From: Thermasporomyces sp040195635
GTDB taxonomy: Bacteria; Actinomycetota; Actinomycetes; Propionibacteriales; Actinopolymorphaceae
Length of the DNA: 64,000 bases
Reading direction: 5' to 3'
Assembly (NCBI RefSeq): GCF_040195635.1
Contig: NZ_JBEFTX010000007.1
Coordinates: forward strand, 281,077-345,076
Shown one piece after another: positions 1 to 9,483 of this stretch (position 1 is the stretch's first letter; every line of letters begins with the position of its first letter). Under the pieces are notes generated by a model that saw only the letters and a program-made list of their open reading frames with translations, was not told where the DNA came from and ran no database searches. Made by a program: the position numbers and the translations under genes.

Positions 1-892
1 GCCTCCGGCGCGGAACGGTCACGCCGGGCGCGAGACGTCGCGTGGTCACCAGGAACCCGGTGTGCCCGATCATCCGGTGGTCAGGTCGGACGGAGAGCCC
101 CTCGACATGCCAGGTACGCAGCAGAGTCTCGCTGGCGGACGGCTCGGTGAAGCCGCCATGGGCACGCGCAGTCTCCACCACACGGGCGAGCTGCGTCGTC
201 GTCGCGACGTAGCAACACAACACACCACCGGGCCGGAGCGTGCCAGCCGCCCACGTGAGGCACTCCCACGGGGCTACCAGGTCCAGGACGATCCGGTCGG
301 CGGGAGGGGTGGTCGGCGCGTCCACGACGTCGCCGACGGTGAGGTCCCAGGTGGCTTGCGGCCCGCCCAGGAACCGTTCGACGTTGCGGCGGGCGATCGC
401 GGCGAAATCCTCCCGACGTTCGTACGACGAAACTCGCCCGTCCGGACCCACCGCCCGCAGTAGTGCGCAGGTGAGGGCACCCGAACCCGCTCCGGCCTCG
501 ATGACGCGGGCGCCTGGGAAGATGTCGGCCTGTATCAGGATCTGTGCGGCGTCCTTGGGATAGACGACTGTCGCGCCGCGGGGCATGGAGAGTACGTAGT
601 CGGCAAGTAGGGGACGCAGCGCGAGGTAGGGCACGCCGCCGGTCGACTTCACGACGACCCCCTCGGGCTGGCCGATCAGCTCGTCCAGGGCAAGCCCTCC
701 GCGGTGGGTGTGGAAGACCTTTCCGGGCTCCAGCGTCACGAGGTGGCGGCGACCCTTCTGGTCCTCCAGGCGCACCTGGTCGCCGGCCTCGAGGAGGCGG
801 CCGGTGGAGGCATCCGGGTCAGGCACGGCGGCCGTCTCAGGGGCCTTCGGACGGGACGAGGTCTCTGGATCGGCAGGGTCGTTCGACGGCAT
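1..892 (-). CDS. trmI: tRNA (adenine-58-N1)-methyltransferase TrmI, C-terminus cut by window edge
   Basis: This enzyme would use S-adenosylmethionine to methylate N1 of A58 in the T-loop of tRNAs. The translated minus strand begins MPSNDPADPETSS and has the TrmI-type N-terminal small domain (VVYPKDAAQIL). A class I methyltransferase glycine motif follows (VIEAGAGSGALTCALL), then the aspartate of the motif DRIVLDLVAPWECL. About 297 residues are visible, close to the usual 280-330. The ATG at 892 is followed by an acidic, proline-rich leader of about 30 residues, and a later start is possible. It lies 32 bases downstream of the M50 peptidase gene on the same strand. In actinobacteria this gene typically sits next to the proteasome-ARC gene region, which would lie off the left edge. 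Confidence 0.9.
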   Translation of the reverse strand, partial: MPSNDPADPETSSRPKAPETAAVPDPDASTGRLLEAGDQVRLEDQKGRRHLVTLEPGKVFHTHRGGLALDELIGQPEGVVVKSTGGVPYLALRPLLADYVLSMPRGATVVYPKDAAQILIQADIFPGARVIEAGAGSGALTCALLRAVGPDGRVSSYERREDFAAIARRNVERFLGGPQATWDLTVGDVVDAPTTPPADRIVLDLVAPWECLTWAAGTLRPGGVLCCYVATTTQLARVVETARAHGGFTEPSASETLLRTWHVEGLSVRPDHRMIGHTGFLVTTRRLAPGVTVPRRR

Positions 893-924
893 GGCGGGCA
901 AGCGTAGTCAGAGCTGTGCCGGTC

Positions 925-2082
925 TCAGGCGCGGGCCAGCGCGGCGTCGACGTCGGCGGTGGACAGGACGCCGTAGATGCCCCCGTCGGGCTCGACGAGG
1001 AGGTACTCGGTCGCGGGCATGCCACCCATGGCGCGGACCAGCTCCTCGCCGCGGAGTTCCACACTGAGCACCAGCGCGGGCTCGAGCCGACGGGCGACGT
1101 CACCGATCGAGATCCACGGCCGCCGGTGCTCGGGAGTGGCGAGAACGGCGGCTTCACTGACCAGTCCGGTCGGCTTGCCTTCGCTGTCGACCACGACGAG
1201 TGAACCCGCGTGCGAGTCCTGCGCCCGCCGGATCGCCTCCGACAGCGGCAGCTCGGACGGAACCGGGACGCCACGGCGGGCCAGATCCCGGGCATGCAGT
1301 GCGGGCAGCTTGCCGCGGATCCGCGCCGACATCAGTGCCTGGGTGGATCCGGCCCACAGGAACATCGCCAGGATGACGCTCCACACGATGGTCACCGGGT
1401 CCGGCCCTCCGCCGGCGCCCGCGAGGTAGATCCAGGGCAGGGCGAGGACGAGCACGGCGACGGCCCGCCCGGCCCAGCCGGCGACCTTGGTGCCCAGGTG
1501 CGGGCGCTTCGTCACGGCCCACACGCCGGCCCGCAGCATCCGGCCGCCGTCGAGCGGGAGGCCCGGCAGAAGGTTGAAGAGCCCCACGAGCAGGTTGGCC
1601 CAGGCCAGCTGGAAGAGCGCGAGCTCGAGCAACGGAGGCTCGGCCACCTGGGTCACGGCGAGCCCGAACGCACCGCCGAGAGCGAGGGAGGTCAACGGTC
1701 CCACCACGGCGACCGCGAACTCGCGCCATGGCGACTCAGGCTCCCGCTCGATCTCGGAAAGGCCACCGAGGAACTGCAGCGTGATCGCCCGGACGGGGAG
1801 GCCGAACCTCTTCGCGACGAGGACGTGGGCGATCTCGTGGACCAGCACCGACGCGTAGAGCAGGACGGCGAAGCCGAACGCGGCGACGAACGACCACTGG
1901 CCGAGGCCCGGCACCTGCTGGTCGATCCACGGACGGAAGAGGAACGCGATGAGCAGCGCGACGAAGACCCAGGAAACGTTGACATAGATGGGTACGCCGA
2001 CGACCCGCGCGATCTGCAGCGCACCCGGGCGCCGCCGCGGCTCGCGGTCCTTGTCGCGCGAGCCCAGCTGCTGACTCACCAT
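925..2082 (-). CDS. Site-2 protease family membrane metalloprotease with CBS domain (Rip3-like)
   Basis: Intramembrane M50 zinc protease. The HEIAH zinc motif lies in a hydrophobic segment (VLVHEIAHVLVAKRFG), and the third ligand motif NLLPGLPLDGGRML comes about 100 residues later. There are about six membrane segments, followed by a cytoplasmic tail of about 130 residues resembling paired CBS domains (SLVVVDSEGKPTGLVSE; EYLLVEPDGGIYGVLST), as in the mycobacterial Rip3 type. The frame stays open to a GTG at 2118. I prefer the ATG at 2082 because a G-rich ribosome site (GGGGG) lies just upstream and the extra 12 residues look unlike protein. Its physiological substrate cannot be told from sequence. 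The gene is co-directional with trmI and divergent from the RecB-like gene. Confidence 0.88.
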   Translation of the reverse strand: MVSQQLGSRDKDREPRRRPGALQIARVVGVPIYVNVSWVFVALLIAFLFRPWIDQQVPGLGQWSFVAAFGFAVLLYASVLVHEIAHVLVAKRFGLPVRAITLQFLGGLSEIEREPESPWREFAVAVVGPLTSLALGGAFGLAVTQVAEPPLLELALFQLAWANLLVGLFNLLPGLPLDGGRMLRAGVWAVTKRPHLGTKVAGWAGRAVAVLVLALPWIYLAGAGGGPDPVTIVWSVILAMFLWAGSTQALMSARIRGKLPALHARDLARRGVPVPSELPLSEAIRRAQDSHAGSLVVVDSEGKPTGLVSEAAVLATPEHRRPWISIGDVARRLEPALVLSVELRGEELVRAMGGMPATEYLLVEPDGGIYGVLSTADVDAALARA

Positions 2083-2353
2083 CGGCCCCCGTCCACTCCA
2101 CCTGGTCGGCGCGTCCACGCCGGGTTGTCGGGATGTCCCGCGGCCCTCTTCCCTTCATCCTGCGCCATCGGCTGACTCATGCCTGCTCTCATCGGAAGGT
2201 CAAGGCGTTCGTTTCGCGAACGAGCAGGTCATGGCGGGATGTTCCCGGTGGTACGTTTCGCGCTGCTCGTACGGGCCACGCTATCGCTCCGGACGGCGAG
2301 CCGGCGGGGCGCATCCCGGGCGATGTCGATGGCCTGCCCTACGCTGAAGGACC

Positions 2354-3334
2354 ATGATCGCAGGAGAGTCGAGCCCCGGACTGAGCACCGTCGCGGATAC
2401 CTCGCCGAGTGTCGATACCGGCGCCGGTCCGCGCACCGACAGCGATCCGGACCCCTCGCCGCCCCCGCTCGGCGTTTTGTCCCCTTCGCGGGCGAGCGAC
2501 TTCCTCACCTGCCCGCTGCGCTACCGGTTCCGGGTGATCGACCGGATCCCGGAGCGACCGAGCCCGGAGGCTGCCCGCGGCACCGTCGTCCATTCCGTGC
2601 TGGAGCGGTTGTTCGACCTGCCGGCGGAAAACCGCACGATCGAGCAGGCCAGCACCCTGGTCGAACCGCAGTGGTCCGCCCTTGTCGAGGCCGAACCCGA
2701 CCTCGCTGAGCTCTTCGGGGGTCCCGACGGCGAGATGGTGCCCGATCGGCTCGACGAGTTCTTCACCGAGGCCCGTGGGCTGCTCGACCGCTACTTCACA
2801 CTGGAGGACCCCACCCGCCTCGAACCCGTCGAGCGCGAGATGTACGTCGAGTGCCGGCTCGAGTCCGGACTCATGCTGCGCGGATACGTCGACCGGCTCG
2901 ACGAGGCGCCCGATGGCGCGTTGCGGGTGGTCGACTACAAGACAGGCAAGGCACCGGGACCGGGTTACGAGCAGCGCGCGATGTTCCAGATGCGGTTCTA
3001 TGCGCTGGTTTTGTGGCGGCTGCGCGGGGTCGTGCCCAGGCTGCTCCAGTTGGTCTATCTGGGCAGCGGCGACGTTCTCCGGTATGCGCCGGACGAGCAC
3101 GACCTGCGTGCGACCGAGCGGAAGCTGGGGGCGTTGTGGGCGGCGATCGAGCGCGCTCGCACGACCGGCGAGTGGAAGCCGAGCCCCGGCCCACTCTGCA
3201 ACTGGTGCGACCACAAGGTCCGCTGTCCCGCCTGGGGAGGCACCCTTCCCCCGCTCCCGTCCACCGATGACACCGCAACCGACGCCAACGGGTCCGAGGC
3301 CCCCTCACCCCATACCTCGCTGGTCGATCTCTGA
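2354..3334 (+). CDS. RecB-family PD-(D/E)XK exonuclease, Cas4-like, with iron-sulfur cysteines
   Basis: Predicted DNA nuclease of 326 residues. An N-terminal low-complexity stretch of about 40 residues precedes the conserved LSPSRASDFLTCPLRYRF block, whose Cys53 is the first iron-sulfur ligand. A His (GTVVHSVLERL, residue 80) and the catalytic VVDYKTGK motif follow, and the end carries three clustered cysteines (CNWCDHKVRC). This one-plus-three cysteine pattern is the known [4Fe-4S] arrangement of the AddB/Cas4 group. The ATG has a GAAGGA ribosome site. No CRISPR array or cas genes lie nearby, so the role is repair-type or unknown rather than adaptation. The orthologous actinobacterial gene is usually a neighbour of trmI, as here. 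The 235-base gap to the protease gene must hold two divergent promoters. Confidence 0.85.
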   Translation: MIAGESSPGLSTVADTSPSVDTGAGPRTDSDPDPSPPPLGVLSPSRASDFLTCPLRYRFRVIDRIPERPSPEAARGTVVHSVLERLFDLPAENRTIEQASTLVEPQWSALVEAEPDLAELFGGPDGEMVPDRLDEFFTEARGLLDRYFTLEDPTRLEPVEREMYVECRLESGLMLRGYVDRLDEAPDGALRVVDYKTGKAPGPGYEQRAMFQMRFYALVLWRLRGVVPRLLQLVYLGSGDVLRYAPDEHDLRATERKLGALWAAIERARTTGEWKPSPGPLCNWCDHKVRCPAWGGTLPPLPSTDDTATDANGSEAPSPHTSLVDL

Positions 3335-3377
3335 GGGCGTGGCGGTCGATCCGCGGCTGATGGACACGGTGCGTCCA

Positions 3378-3392
3378 CCCTCCGGTGGAGGG
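3378..3392. other. Short perfect hairpin between nuclease and kinase genes
   Basis: CCCTCC, a GGT loop and GGAGGG form a perfect 6-base-pair stem in the 123-base gap after the RecB-like gene. No T-tract follows, so it may be a weak terminator or chance. It lies about 65 bases ahead of the sensor kinase start. Confidence 0.25.
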
Positions 3393-3457
3393 CAGCTGTA
3401 CCGATCTCGGTAGATGGGAGGAGAGGACGGGCCGACCGGACCCTTACCCTCAAGACC

Positions 3458-4696
3458 GTGCAGTACCGCACCGGGGTCCTGGAGTGGATCCGGACTCACC
3501 CTCGCCACTTCGACGCGACCATCGCGGTCGTGCTTCTCGTGGCGAACCTCGCCGGCATGAGCAGCCGCGGCTATGCCGGCATGACCTTCCGCGAGCCGGA
3601 TCTTGCAAGCTTCGTCCTCAATGTCCTGTGCGCGGCTCCGTTGGCCTTTCGCCGGCAGAGTCCGGTCCTGGTGGCGATCGTCTCGATCACGTCGTACATG
3701 GCGTTGGGATTCTTCGACTACAACTCGTTCGGCGGCTCGGTGGCGATGCCGATCGCGATCTACACCCTGGGTACGAGCGCCGCGACCGTCCCCGGGCTGG
3801 CGATCACTCTCGCCAGCGGGACTGCGTCGGTGGTCTATCTCGCGGTCAACCGCGAGCAGTTGGCAGCCGCCGGGGTCGAGCCGAACGTCTGGTACTTCGG
3901 ATCCCAGTTCGTGATCACCACCGGGCTCTGGATCATCGGCCGGACTGTGCGAGCTCGCCGTCTCTATCTCAATGACCTCGAGGACCGTGCGGACCGGCTG
4001 GAACGTACGGCCACCGCGGAGCTCCGTGCGGCGCTCGCCGAGGAGCGGACCCGGATGGCGCGCGAGCTCCATGACGTCGTCGCGCATCACGTCAGCGTGA
4101 TGACTGTCCAGGCCGCAGCCGCCCGTCGGATGATCGACCGATCGCCCGAACGCAGTGCCGAGGCGATGCTGGCCGTGGAGGAGACCGGCCGCGCCGCCCT
4201 CGTCGAGATGCGGCGCATCGTGGGCGCCTTGCGCAGCGTCGATGCCGATGAGGCCGCGGCGGGCGGCCAGCCCGACCTCACCCCGCAGTCGGGGGTTGCG
4301 GAGTTGGAACCGCTCGTGACTCGCGCCAAGGAGGCCGGGCTCGAGGTCGATCTCACCGTCGTCGGCGAGCCACGGCAGCTGCCGTCCGGTGTCGACCTCG
4401 CGATCTTCCGGGTGGTGCAGGAGTCCCTGACCAATACGCTCACCCATGCCGGGCCCACGCGTGCCGCGGTCCTCCTGCGCTATGAACCCGATGCGGTCGT
4501 GGTCGGGGTGACCGACGACGGTGTCAGGCGTCGGGGCGGGTCGGCGCGGGCGATACCGTCGGACCGGCCGGGACACGGCCTGGTGGGTATGCGCGAACGC
4601 GTCACCCTCAACGGAGGAACCCTGCGGACCGGGCCGCGTTCGGTCGGTGGCTTCGAAGTGCAGGCCCGACTTCCCCTGGAGGAGGCCAGCCAGTGA
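3458..4696 (+). CDS. Two-component sensor histidine kinase, NarL-partner type (HisKA_3)
   Basis: Membrane sensor kinase of 412 residues. Residues 20-165 hold about five hydrophobic segments with no large extracellular loop, so it probably senses a membrane or intramembrane signal. A coiled linker leads to the HisKA_3 dimerisation helix ARELHDVVAHHVSVM with phospho-acceptor His205. The ATPase domain follows, with N-box SLTNTLTHAG, G1 box VTDDG and G2 box GHGLVGMRERV. It starts at GTG 3458. Its stop overlaps the regulator start by 4 bases (GTGA), so the two are translationally coupled. The stimulus is unknown. This is one of the many small orphan-type sensors found in actinobacteria. Confidence 0.92.
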   Translation: MQYRTGVLEWIRTHPRHFDATIAVVLLVANLAGMSSRGYAGMTFREPDLASFVLNVLCAAPLAFRRQSPVLVAIVSITSYMALGFFDYNSFGGSVAMPIAIYTLGTSAATVPGLAITLASGTASVVYLAVNREQLAAAGVEPNVWYFGSQFVITTGLWIIGRTVRARRLYLNDLEDRADRLERTATAELRAALAEERTRMARELHDVVAHHVSVMTVQAAAARRMIDRSPERSAEAMLAVEETGRAALVEMRRIVGALRSVDADEAAAGGQPDLTPQSGVAELEPLVTRAKEAGLEVDLTVVGEPRQLPSGVDLAIFRVVQESLTNTLTHAGPTRAAVLLRYEPDAVVVGVTDDGVRRRGGSARAIPSDRPGHGLVGMRERVTLNGGTLRTGPRSVGGFEVQARLPLEEASQ

Positions 4697-5394
4697 GCCT
4701 GCCGGAAGAACGCCGCCCTGACAGCCCGACACGGGTGTTGCTGGTCGACGACCAGCCGCTGCTACGCACCGGGTTCCGGATGATTCTCGAGTCCGAGCCC
4801 GACATCGCGGTTGTCGGCGAGGCGGGTGACGGGGAGAAGGGGGTCGACGAGGCCCGCGTTCTCCAGCCTGACGTCGTGTTGATGGACATTCGGATGCCGC
4901 GGATGGACGGCGTGGAAGCGACCCGGACCATCACCGGGGCTGATCGGGCGAGCCGGGTCAAGGTGCTGATACTCACGACGTTCGACCTCGACGAGTACAT
5001 CGTCGAGGGGCTGCGTGCCGGCGCCTCGGGCTTCCTGCTCAAGGACGTCCCGCCGGAGGAACTGGTAGCGGCGATCCGGATCGTGGCGCGTGGCGACGCC
5101 GTGGTCGCACCTACGGTGACGCGTCGGTTGCTCGACAAGTTCGCGGAGAACGTCGCCCCGGGCGACAAGCAGTCCGAAGCCCTGCTGGAGCGACTGACCG
5201 ACCGCGAGCAGGGGGTGCTCCGCCTCATGTCCCGGGGAATGTCGAACGCCGAGATCGCCCACGAGCTGTACGTCTCCGAGACCACGATCAAGACCCATGT
5301 CGGGAACGTGCTGGGCAAGCTCGGCCTCCGCGACCGGGTGCAGGCCGTGGTCTTCGCGTACGAAAGTGGCCTCATCCGTCCTGGCGCCCGGTAG
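4693..5394 (+). CDS. NarL/FixJ-family response regulator
   Basis: DNA-binding partner of the preceding kinase, 233 residues. The receiver domain has the acidic pair VDD (19-20), phospho-acceptor Asp65 in VVLMDIRMP, a Thr in ILTTFD, and the lysine of GFLLKD. A LuxR-type helix-turn-helix closes the protein (LTDREQGVLRLMSRGMSNAE, then ETTIKTHVGNVLGKL). The GTG start lies inside the kinase stop. The epoxide hydrolase gene begins 98 bases downstream on the same strand with its own AAGGA ribosome site. It could be a target or part of the transcript, but the sequence does not show this. Confidence 0.93.
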   Translation: MSLPEERRPDSPTRVLLVDDQPLLRTGFRMILESEPDIAVVGEAGDGEKGVDEARVLQPDVVLMDIRMPRMDGVEATRTITGADRASRVKVLILTTFDLDEYIVEGLRAGASGFLLKDVPPEELVAAIRIVARGDAVVAPTVTRRLLDKFAENVAPGDKQSEALLERLTDREQGVLRLMSRGMSNAEIAHELYVSETTIKTHVGNVLGKLGLRDRVQAVVFAYESGLIRPGAR

Positions 5395-5492
5395 GCCCGC
5401 TGGACCGCTCAGGTCGACGACGACCCGCCGATTCCACGCGCTCGAAGTCGCCGCTCAGACCCCGCTTCCCCGACCCAGTAAGGAACCACGCC

Positions 5493-6728
5493 ATGACCAC
5501 CCCGCACGCTTTCCCGCTGGAGCCCACCCCCATCCATGTGCCCGACGAGGTCCTCGATGACCTGCGCGCCCGTCTCGCACTGACCCGGCCACCGCTGGAC
5601 GAGGGGAATGAGGACTGGTCCTACGGCGTACCGGACAAGTATCTCCGTGACCTGGTCGCCTACTGGCGGGGTGCCTACGACTGGCGAAAGGCCGAGTCCG
5701 CCATCAACGCCTACGAGCACTACCAGGTGAGCGTCGCCGGAGTCCCAGTGCACTTCATGCGCAAGCCTGGCCGCGGCCCTCGCCCGATCCCGTTGATCCT
5801 CACCCACGGCTGGCCGTGGACGTTCTGGCACTGGTCGAAGGTGATCGACCCGCTCGCCGACCCGGCCGCGTTCGGCGGTGACCCCGCCGACGCGTTCGAC
5901 GTCATCGCGCCGTCCATGCCCGGCTTCGGTTTCCCGGGGCCGCTCACCGGCTTCTCGGACGTCAACTTCTGGAAGGTCTCCGACCTCTGGCACACCCTGA
6001 TGACCGAGACCCTGGGATTTGAGAAGTACGCCGCGGGGGGCTGCGACATCGGCGGGATCGTCTCCAGCCAACTCGGCCACAAGTACGCCGACGAGCTGTA
6101 CGGCATCCACATCGGTTCCGGGCTGCCGCTCGACTTCTTCACCGGCGCCCGCGCCTGGGACTTCGCCCGGAACCGGCCCCTCACCGACGACCAGCCCGCC
6201 GACGTCCGCGCCCGCATCATCGACCTGGACCGCCGCTTCGCGTCCCATCTCACCGTGCACATGCTGGACGGCGCCACCCTGGCCCACGCACTCAGCGACT
6301 CACCCGCCGGACTGCTCGCCTGGCTGCTGGAGCGTTGGAACGCCTGGAGCGACAACGGCGGCGACGTCGAGTCCGTCTTCACCAAAGACGACCTGCTCAC
6401 CCACGCCACGATCTACTGGGTGAACAACTCCATCGCCACGTCGATGCGGTACTACGCCAACGCCAACCGCTATCCCTGGACCCCCGCCCACGACCGCGCC
6501 CCGGCTGTGGAGGCCCCGGTCGGCCTCACCTTCGTCACGTACGAGAACCCGCCCGGCATCCACACCGCCACCGAGCGCGTACGAGCATTCAAGACCGGCC
6601 CACAAGCCGATTGGTTCAACCACGTCAACGTCAACGCCCACGACCATGGCGGCCACTTCATCCCCTGGGAGAACCCCGACGCCTGGGTGAGCGACCTGCG
6701 CCGCACCTTTCACGGCCGCAGACCCTGA
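5493..6728 (+). CDS. Epoxide hydrolase family alpha/beta hydrolase (microsomal-type, EHN domain)
   Basis: Predicted cytosolic epoxide hydrolase of 411 residues that converts epoxides to diols. The N-terminal 110 residues match the EHN lid segment (VPDEVLDDLRARLALTRPP). The oxyanion motif is HGWPWTFW (about 105-112). The nucleophile is Asp185 in GGCDIGG, and the catalytic histidine is most likely His388 in GGHFIPWENPDAW. Length and order agree with actinobacterial family members. No signal peptide is visible. The ATG at 5493 has an AAGGAA site. The natural substrate is unknown. Xenobiotic or terpene epoxides are family-level guesses. Confidence 0.9.
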   Translation: MTTPHAFPLEPTPIHVPDEVLDDLRARLALTRPPLDEGNEDWSYGVPDKYLRDLVAYWRGAYDWRKAESAINAYEHYQVSVAGVPVHFMRKPGRGPRPIPLILTHGWPWTFWHWSKVIDPLADPAAFGGDPADAFDVIAPSMPGFGFPGPLTGFSDVNFWKVSDLWHTLMTETLGFEKYAAGGCDIGGIVSSQLGHKYADELYGIHIGSGLPLDFFTGARAWDFARNRPLTDDQPADVRARIIDLDRRFASHLTVHMLDGATLAHALSDSPAGLLAWLLERWNAWSDNGGDVESVFTKDDLLTHATIYWVNNSIATSMRYYANANRYPWTPAHDRAPAVEAPVGLTFVTYENPPGIHTATERVRAFKTGPQADWFNHVNVNAHDHGGHFIPWENPDAWVSDLRRTFHGRRP

Positions 6729-6799
6729 ACGACCCTGCGGACTGTCTGGTTCGCCTTCGCCTCGGCTTCCCCCGACCTACTTTGCGGCTGGTGTCTGAG

Positions 6800-8041
6800 C
6801 TAGGACTCCCGGGCCGGCGCCGGGTGGCCGCGGCGGAGCACGGCGAGAACCACCAGCGGCGTGGTGGCGAGCAGCCCTGCGAGCACCGCGAGGACGGAGT
6901 AGCTGCCGCCGGCGAAGATCGCGCCAGCGGACAGGCTCGCGAAGGCCCCTGACCCCCACACGATGGCGTCGACGAGTCCCTGCAGTTGGGTCCGCACGTC
7001 CTCGGGCAGATCGCGACTCAGCAGCGCACTCCCGCCGACGAAACAGAGGTTCCAGCCGTACCCCAGCAGGAACAATGCGAGTGGGAGTCCGACCGTGTGT
7101 GACGTCGGCGCAGCGGTCGCCAGGGCGGCTGATGCGATGAGCACTCCCGCACCACAGGAGATCGTCATCCGGCCGCCGAGGCGGTCGGCGAGCCGGCCGG
7201 ACAGCGGCGAGAGGGCGAACATCCCCACCAGATGGGCCGACAGGACCCAGCCGACCACGCCCAGGCCGTGTCCGTGTTCGTGGAGTTGCAGCGGGGTCAT
7301 GGTCATCACCGCCACCATGGCGAGTTGCGCAGCCACCATCCCGCTCAGCGCGATCCTGACGGTCGGCAGCCGGAGCGCCCGGCCGATGCCGCGCTCGAAA
7401 AGCCGCGTTGCGCCCTGCGGTCGCTGCGGTCGCGACCGCGGAAGCATGAGATTGACCGCGGCGGCGACGCCGGTCGCCAGCATGGCCAGCAGATAGGTCC
7501 CCGTGTACGGCGGGAGTCCGGCCCGCTCGGAGAGGCCCGCGGCCGGAGCGATCATGCTCGGCCCCAGGACGGCACCGATCGTTCCGCCCCAGACGACCAG
7601 GCTCAGGACGAAGCCCTTTCGATCGGGTGGGTAGAAGTCCGCCGCGGCGTACCGGGAGAGTTGAGCGCTGCTGTTGCCGACACCGAGAAGAACGATGCCG
7701 ACGGTGAGCAGCAGCACACCGCCACGGAGGACAGCGACCGTGGCGAGCGCCCCACCGAACGCGGCGAGGACATAGCCCAGGAGGACCCCGGCACGCCGGC
7801 CGCGGTTGCGCATCAGGGTCGCCGAGCCCAACGCACCGAGCGCGGTCCCCACCACGCCGGCGGCGGTGGGCACTCCGCTCCAGGCGCGACCAGCGATGTC
7901 CGACGCAATCAGCGTGGCGACGGCACTCGCCGGGACCAACGCGATGTTCATCAGCGCGACCCCGACGATCAGCGCCCCGGTCGCACGTCGGCGGGAACCG
8001 ACCGTGATGACGGACGGAGCTGAGCTCTGGGTCTGGGCCAT
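6800..8041 (-). CDS. MFS transporter, 12-helix, drug-efflux-like
   Basis: Inner-membrane proton-driven exporter of 413 residues with about 12 hydrophobic segments. Motif-A-like loops are present: RNRGRRAGVLLGY between helices 2 and 3, and RLADRLGGRMTI in the second half. The split into two six-helix halves is marked by a basic central loop (LMLPRSRPQRPQGATR). The substrate is not inferable. It is read from the minus strand, downstream of the Opp cluster, with 140 bases between. An overlapping longer open frame on the same strand is a composition artefact with no membrane pattern. No dedicated regulator adjoins it. Confidence 0.88.
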   Translation of the reverse strand: MAQTQSSAPSVITVGSRRRATGALIVGVALMNIALVPASAVATLIASDIAGRAWSGVPTAAGVVGTALGALGSATLMRNRGRRAGVLLGYVLAAFGGALATVAVLRGGVLLLTVGIVLLGVGNSSAQLSRYAAADFYPPDRKGFVLSLVVWGGTIGAVLGPSMIAPAAGLSERAGLPPYTGTYLLAMLATGVAAAVNLMLPRSRPQRPQGATRLFERGIGRALRLPTVRIALSGMVAAQLAMVAVMTMTPLQLHEHGHGLGVVGWVLSAHLVGMFALSPLSGRLADRLGGRMTISCGAGVLIASAALATAAPTSHTVGLPLALFLLGYGWNLCFVGGSALLSRDLPEDVRTQLQGLVDAIVWGSGAFASLSAGAIFAGGSYSVLAVLAGLLATTPLVVLAVLRRGHPAPARES

Positions 8042-8181
8042 GGTCTCGAATGCTAACCAGGCCCACCCACACCGCTCAGCACCTCGTTGGCCGGTTCACG
8101 GGTGAGGACGGACGTCAGCAGCGTAGATCACCACCGGACCGCCCCTGCCTGACCGACGCCGCGCAGGATGCTCCTCCGGGA

Positions 8182-9483
8182 TCAGTACAGGTGGCACGCC
8201 ACGTCGACGTTGCCCGTCCGACGCAGGTGCGGGTCCTCGCCGGGGTGGAAGTCCACGGCCAGCGTGCCCTCATCCGCCTCGACCCGCGCGACGCCCCGCC
8301 ACAGCGGCTCCTCCGGATCGTTCGCCCGAACGCGTTCCACCAGGGCCGTCAGGTCGGCCTGCCCACGACCCCGACCGGGGGTGAGACGCGCCCGATGCGC
8401 GGCGACCTCCAGGCTGTCGAGGTTGCCGATCGCCGCGCGCTCGGCGGTGTAGGTCTCCTCGTCGAGGTCCAGCCAGTGCTGTTCGAGCAGTGCCCGCAGG
8501 TCGCGGGTCTCCCAGCCACACTTCTCGAACGCCACCGGGCATCGCGGATGGAACGCACAACCGAGTGGCGGCGCCGCGGCGTCGGGGATCTCGCCCCGGG
8601 GAAGGTCGCGGGGGATGGACTGGCTCGGGTCAGGTTCGGGGACCGCGCGGAGTAGCGCCTTGGTGTAGGGATGTTTCGGATCGGCGAAGATCTCCTCGAC
8701 CGCGCCGATCTCGACGATCCGGCCGAGATACATGATCGCCACCCGGTCACAGAAGAACTTCGCTGTCGCCAGGTCGTGGGTGATGTAGACGTAGGTGAGG
8801 TCGAGGTCCCGCTTGAGGTCGAGCATCAGCTCGAGAATCTTCGCGCGCACACTCATGTCCAGCATCGAGACCGGCTCGTCGGCGACGAGCAACTCGGGAC
8901 CGAGGATGATGGCACGGGCCAGGACGGCTCGCTGCTTCTGACCACCAGACAGGTCGCTCGGGTACTTGTGGAGGAACCTCTCGACGGGTGCGAGCCCGAC
9001 GCGTTCGAGAGCCTCGACCACCTTCGCCCGACGTTCGCTCCGGGACGCCGCGAGCCGGTGGATCTGCAGCGGGTGCCCCACCGCGGTCTCGATGTCCATG
9101 GAGGGGTTCAACGCCGCACTCGGGTCCTGGAACACCATCTGCAGCTGCCGCCGCATCGGGCGGAGCTGACGTTCGGACAACCTGCCGAGCTCACGGTCGC
9201 GGTAGTGGATCTCTCCCCCGGTGGGACGAACCAGCCCGAGTAGCGCTCGGCCGAGCGTCGTCTTACCGCTGCCGGACTCTCCCACCAGGCCGAGCACCTC
9301 GCCCTTGTGGAGTTGGAACGTCACACCGTCGACGGCCCTGACCACACCGGAGCCCGCGCCGACGAGCCGGCCGAGCGAGCTGCCCCGCAGGTCGTAGTGG
9401 ACCTCGAGGTCGCGGACGTCGAGCATCGTCCCGCCGCCGGCCGGCGGAGCAGGCAGGCGAGGTGCGTCAGGCTTCGTCGGCAA
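8182..9483 (-). CDS. oppF: Oligopeptide/dipeptide ABC transporter ATPase, OppF/DppF type
   Basis: Second ATPase of the peptide importer. Motifs: Walker A GLVGESGSGKTT, Q-loop FQDPSAALNPSMD, signature LSGGQ, Walker B LLVADEPVSMLD, switch His in YITHDL. The oligopeptide-family C-terminal extension follows, with cysteines in PPLGCAFHPRCPVAFEKCGW. The TTG at 9483 has a strong GGGAGGAG site 7 bases upstream and overlaps the oppD stop by 17 bases, so I prefer it. The ATG at 9426 (MLDVRDLEV) would drop 19 residues and keep the whole domain. The tail after the cysteine motif is long, about 100 residues, and ends without similarity that I recognise. Confidence 0.88.
   Translation of the reverse strand: MPTKPDAPRLPAPPAGGGTMLDVRDLEVHYDLRGSSLGRLVGAGSGVVRAVDGVTFQLHKGEVLGLVGESGSGKTTLGRALLGLVRPTGGEIHYRDRELGRLSERQLRPMRRQLQMVFQDPSAALNPSMDIETAVGHPLQIHRLAASRSERRAKVVEALERVGLAPVERFLHKYPSDLSGGQKQRAVLARAIILGPELLVADEPVSMLDMSVRAKILELMLDLKRDLDLTYVYITHDLATAKFFCDRVAIMYLGRIVEIGAVEEIFADPKHPYTKALLRAVPEPDPSQSIPRDLPRGEIPDAAAPPLGCAFHPRCPVAFEKCGWETRDLRALLEQHWLDLDEETYTAERAAIGNLDSLEVAAHRARLTPGRGRGQADLTALVERVRANDPEEPLWRGVARVEADEGTLAVDFHPGEDPHLRRTGNVDVACHLY

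Noticed and set aside
2354..3334. Cas4 of a CRISPR system
   Set aside because: The Cas4-like fold alone is common as a stand-alone nuclease in actinobacteria. No repeats or cas1 are nearby.
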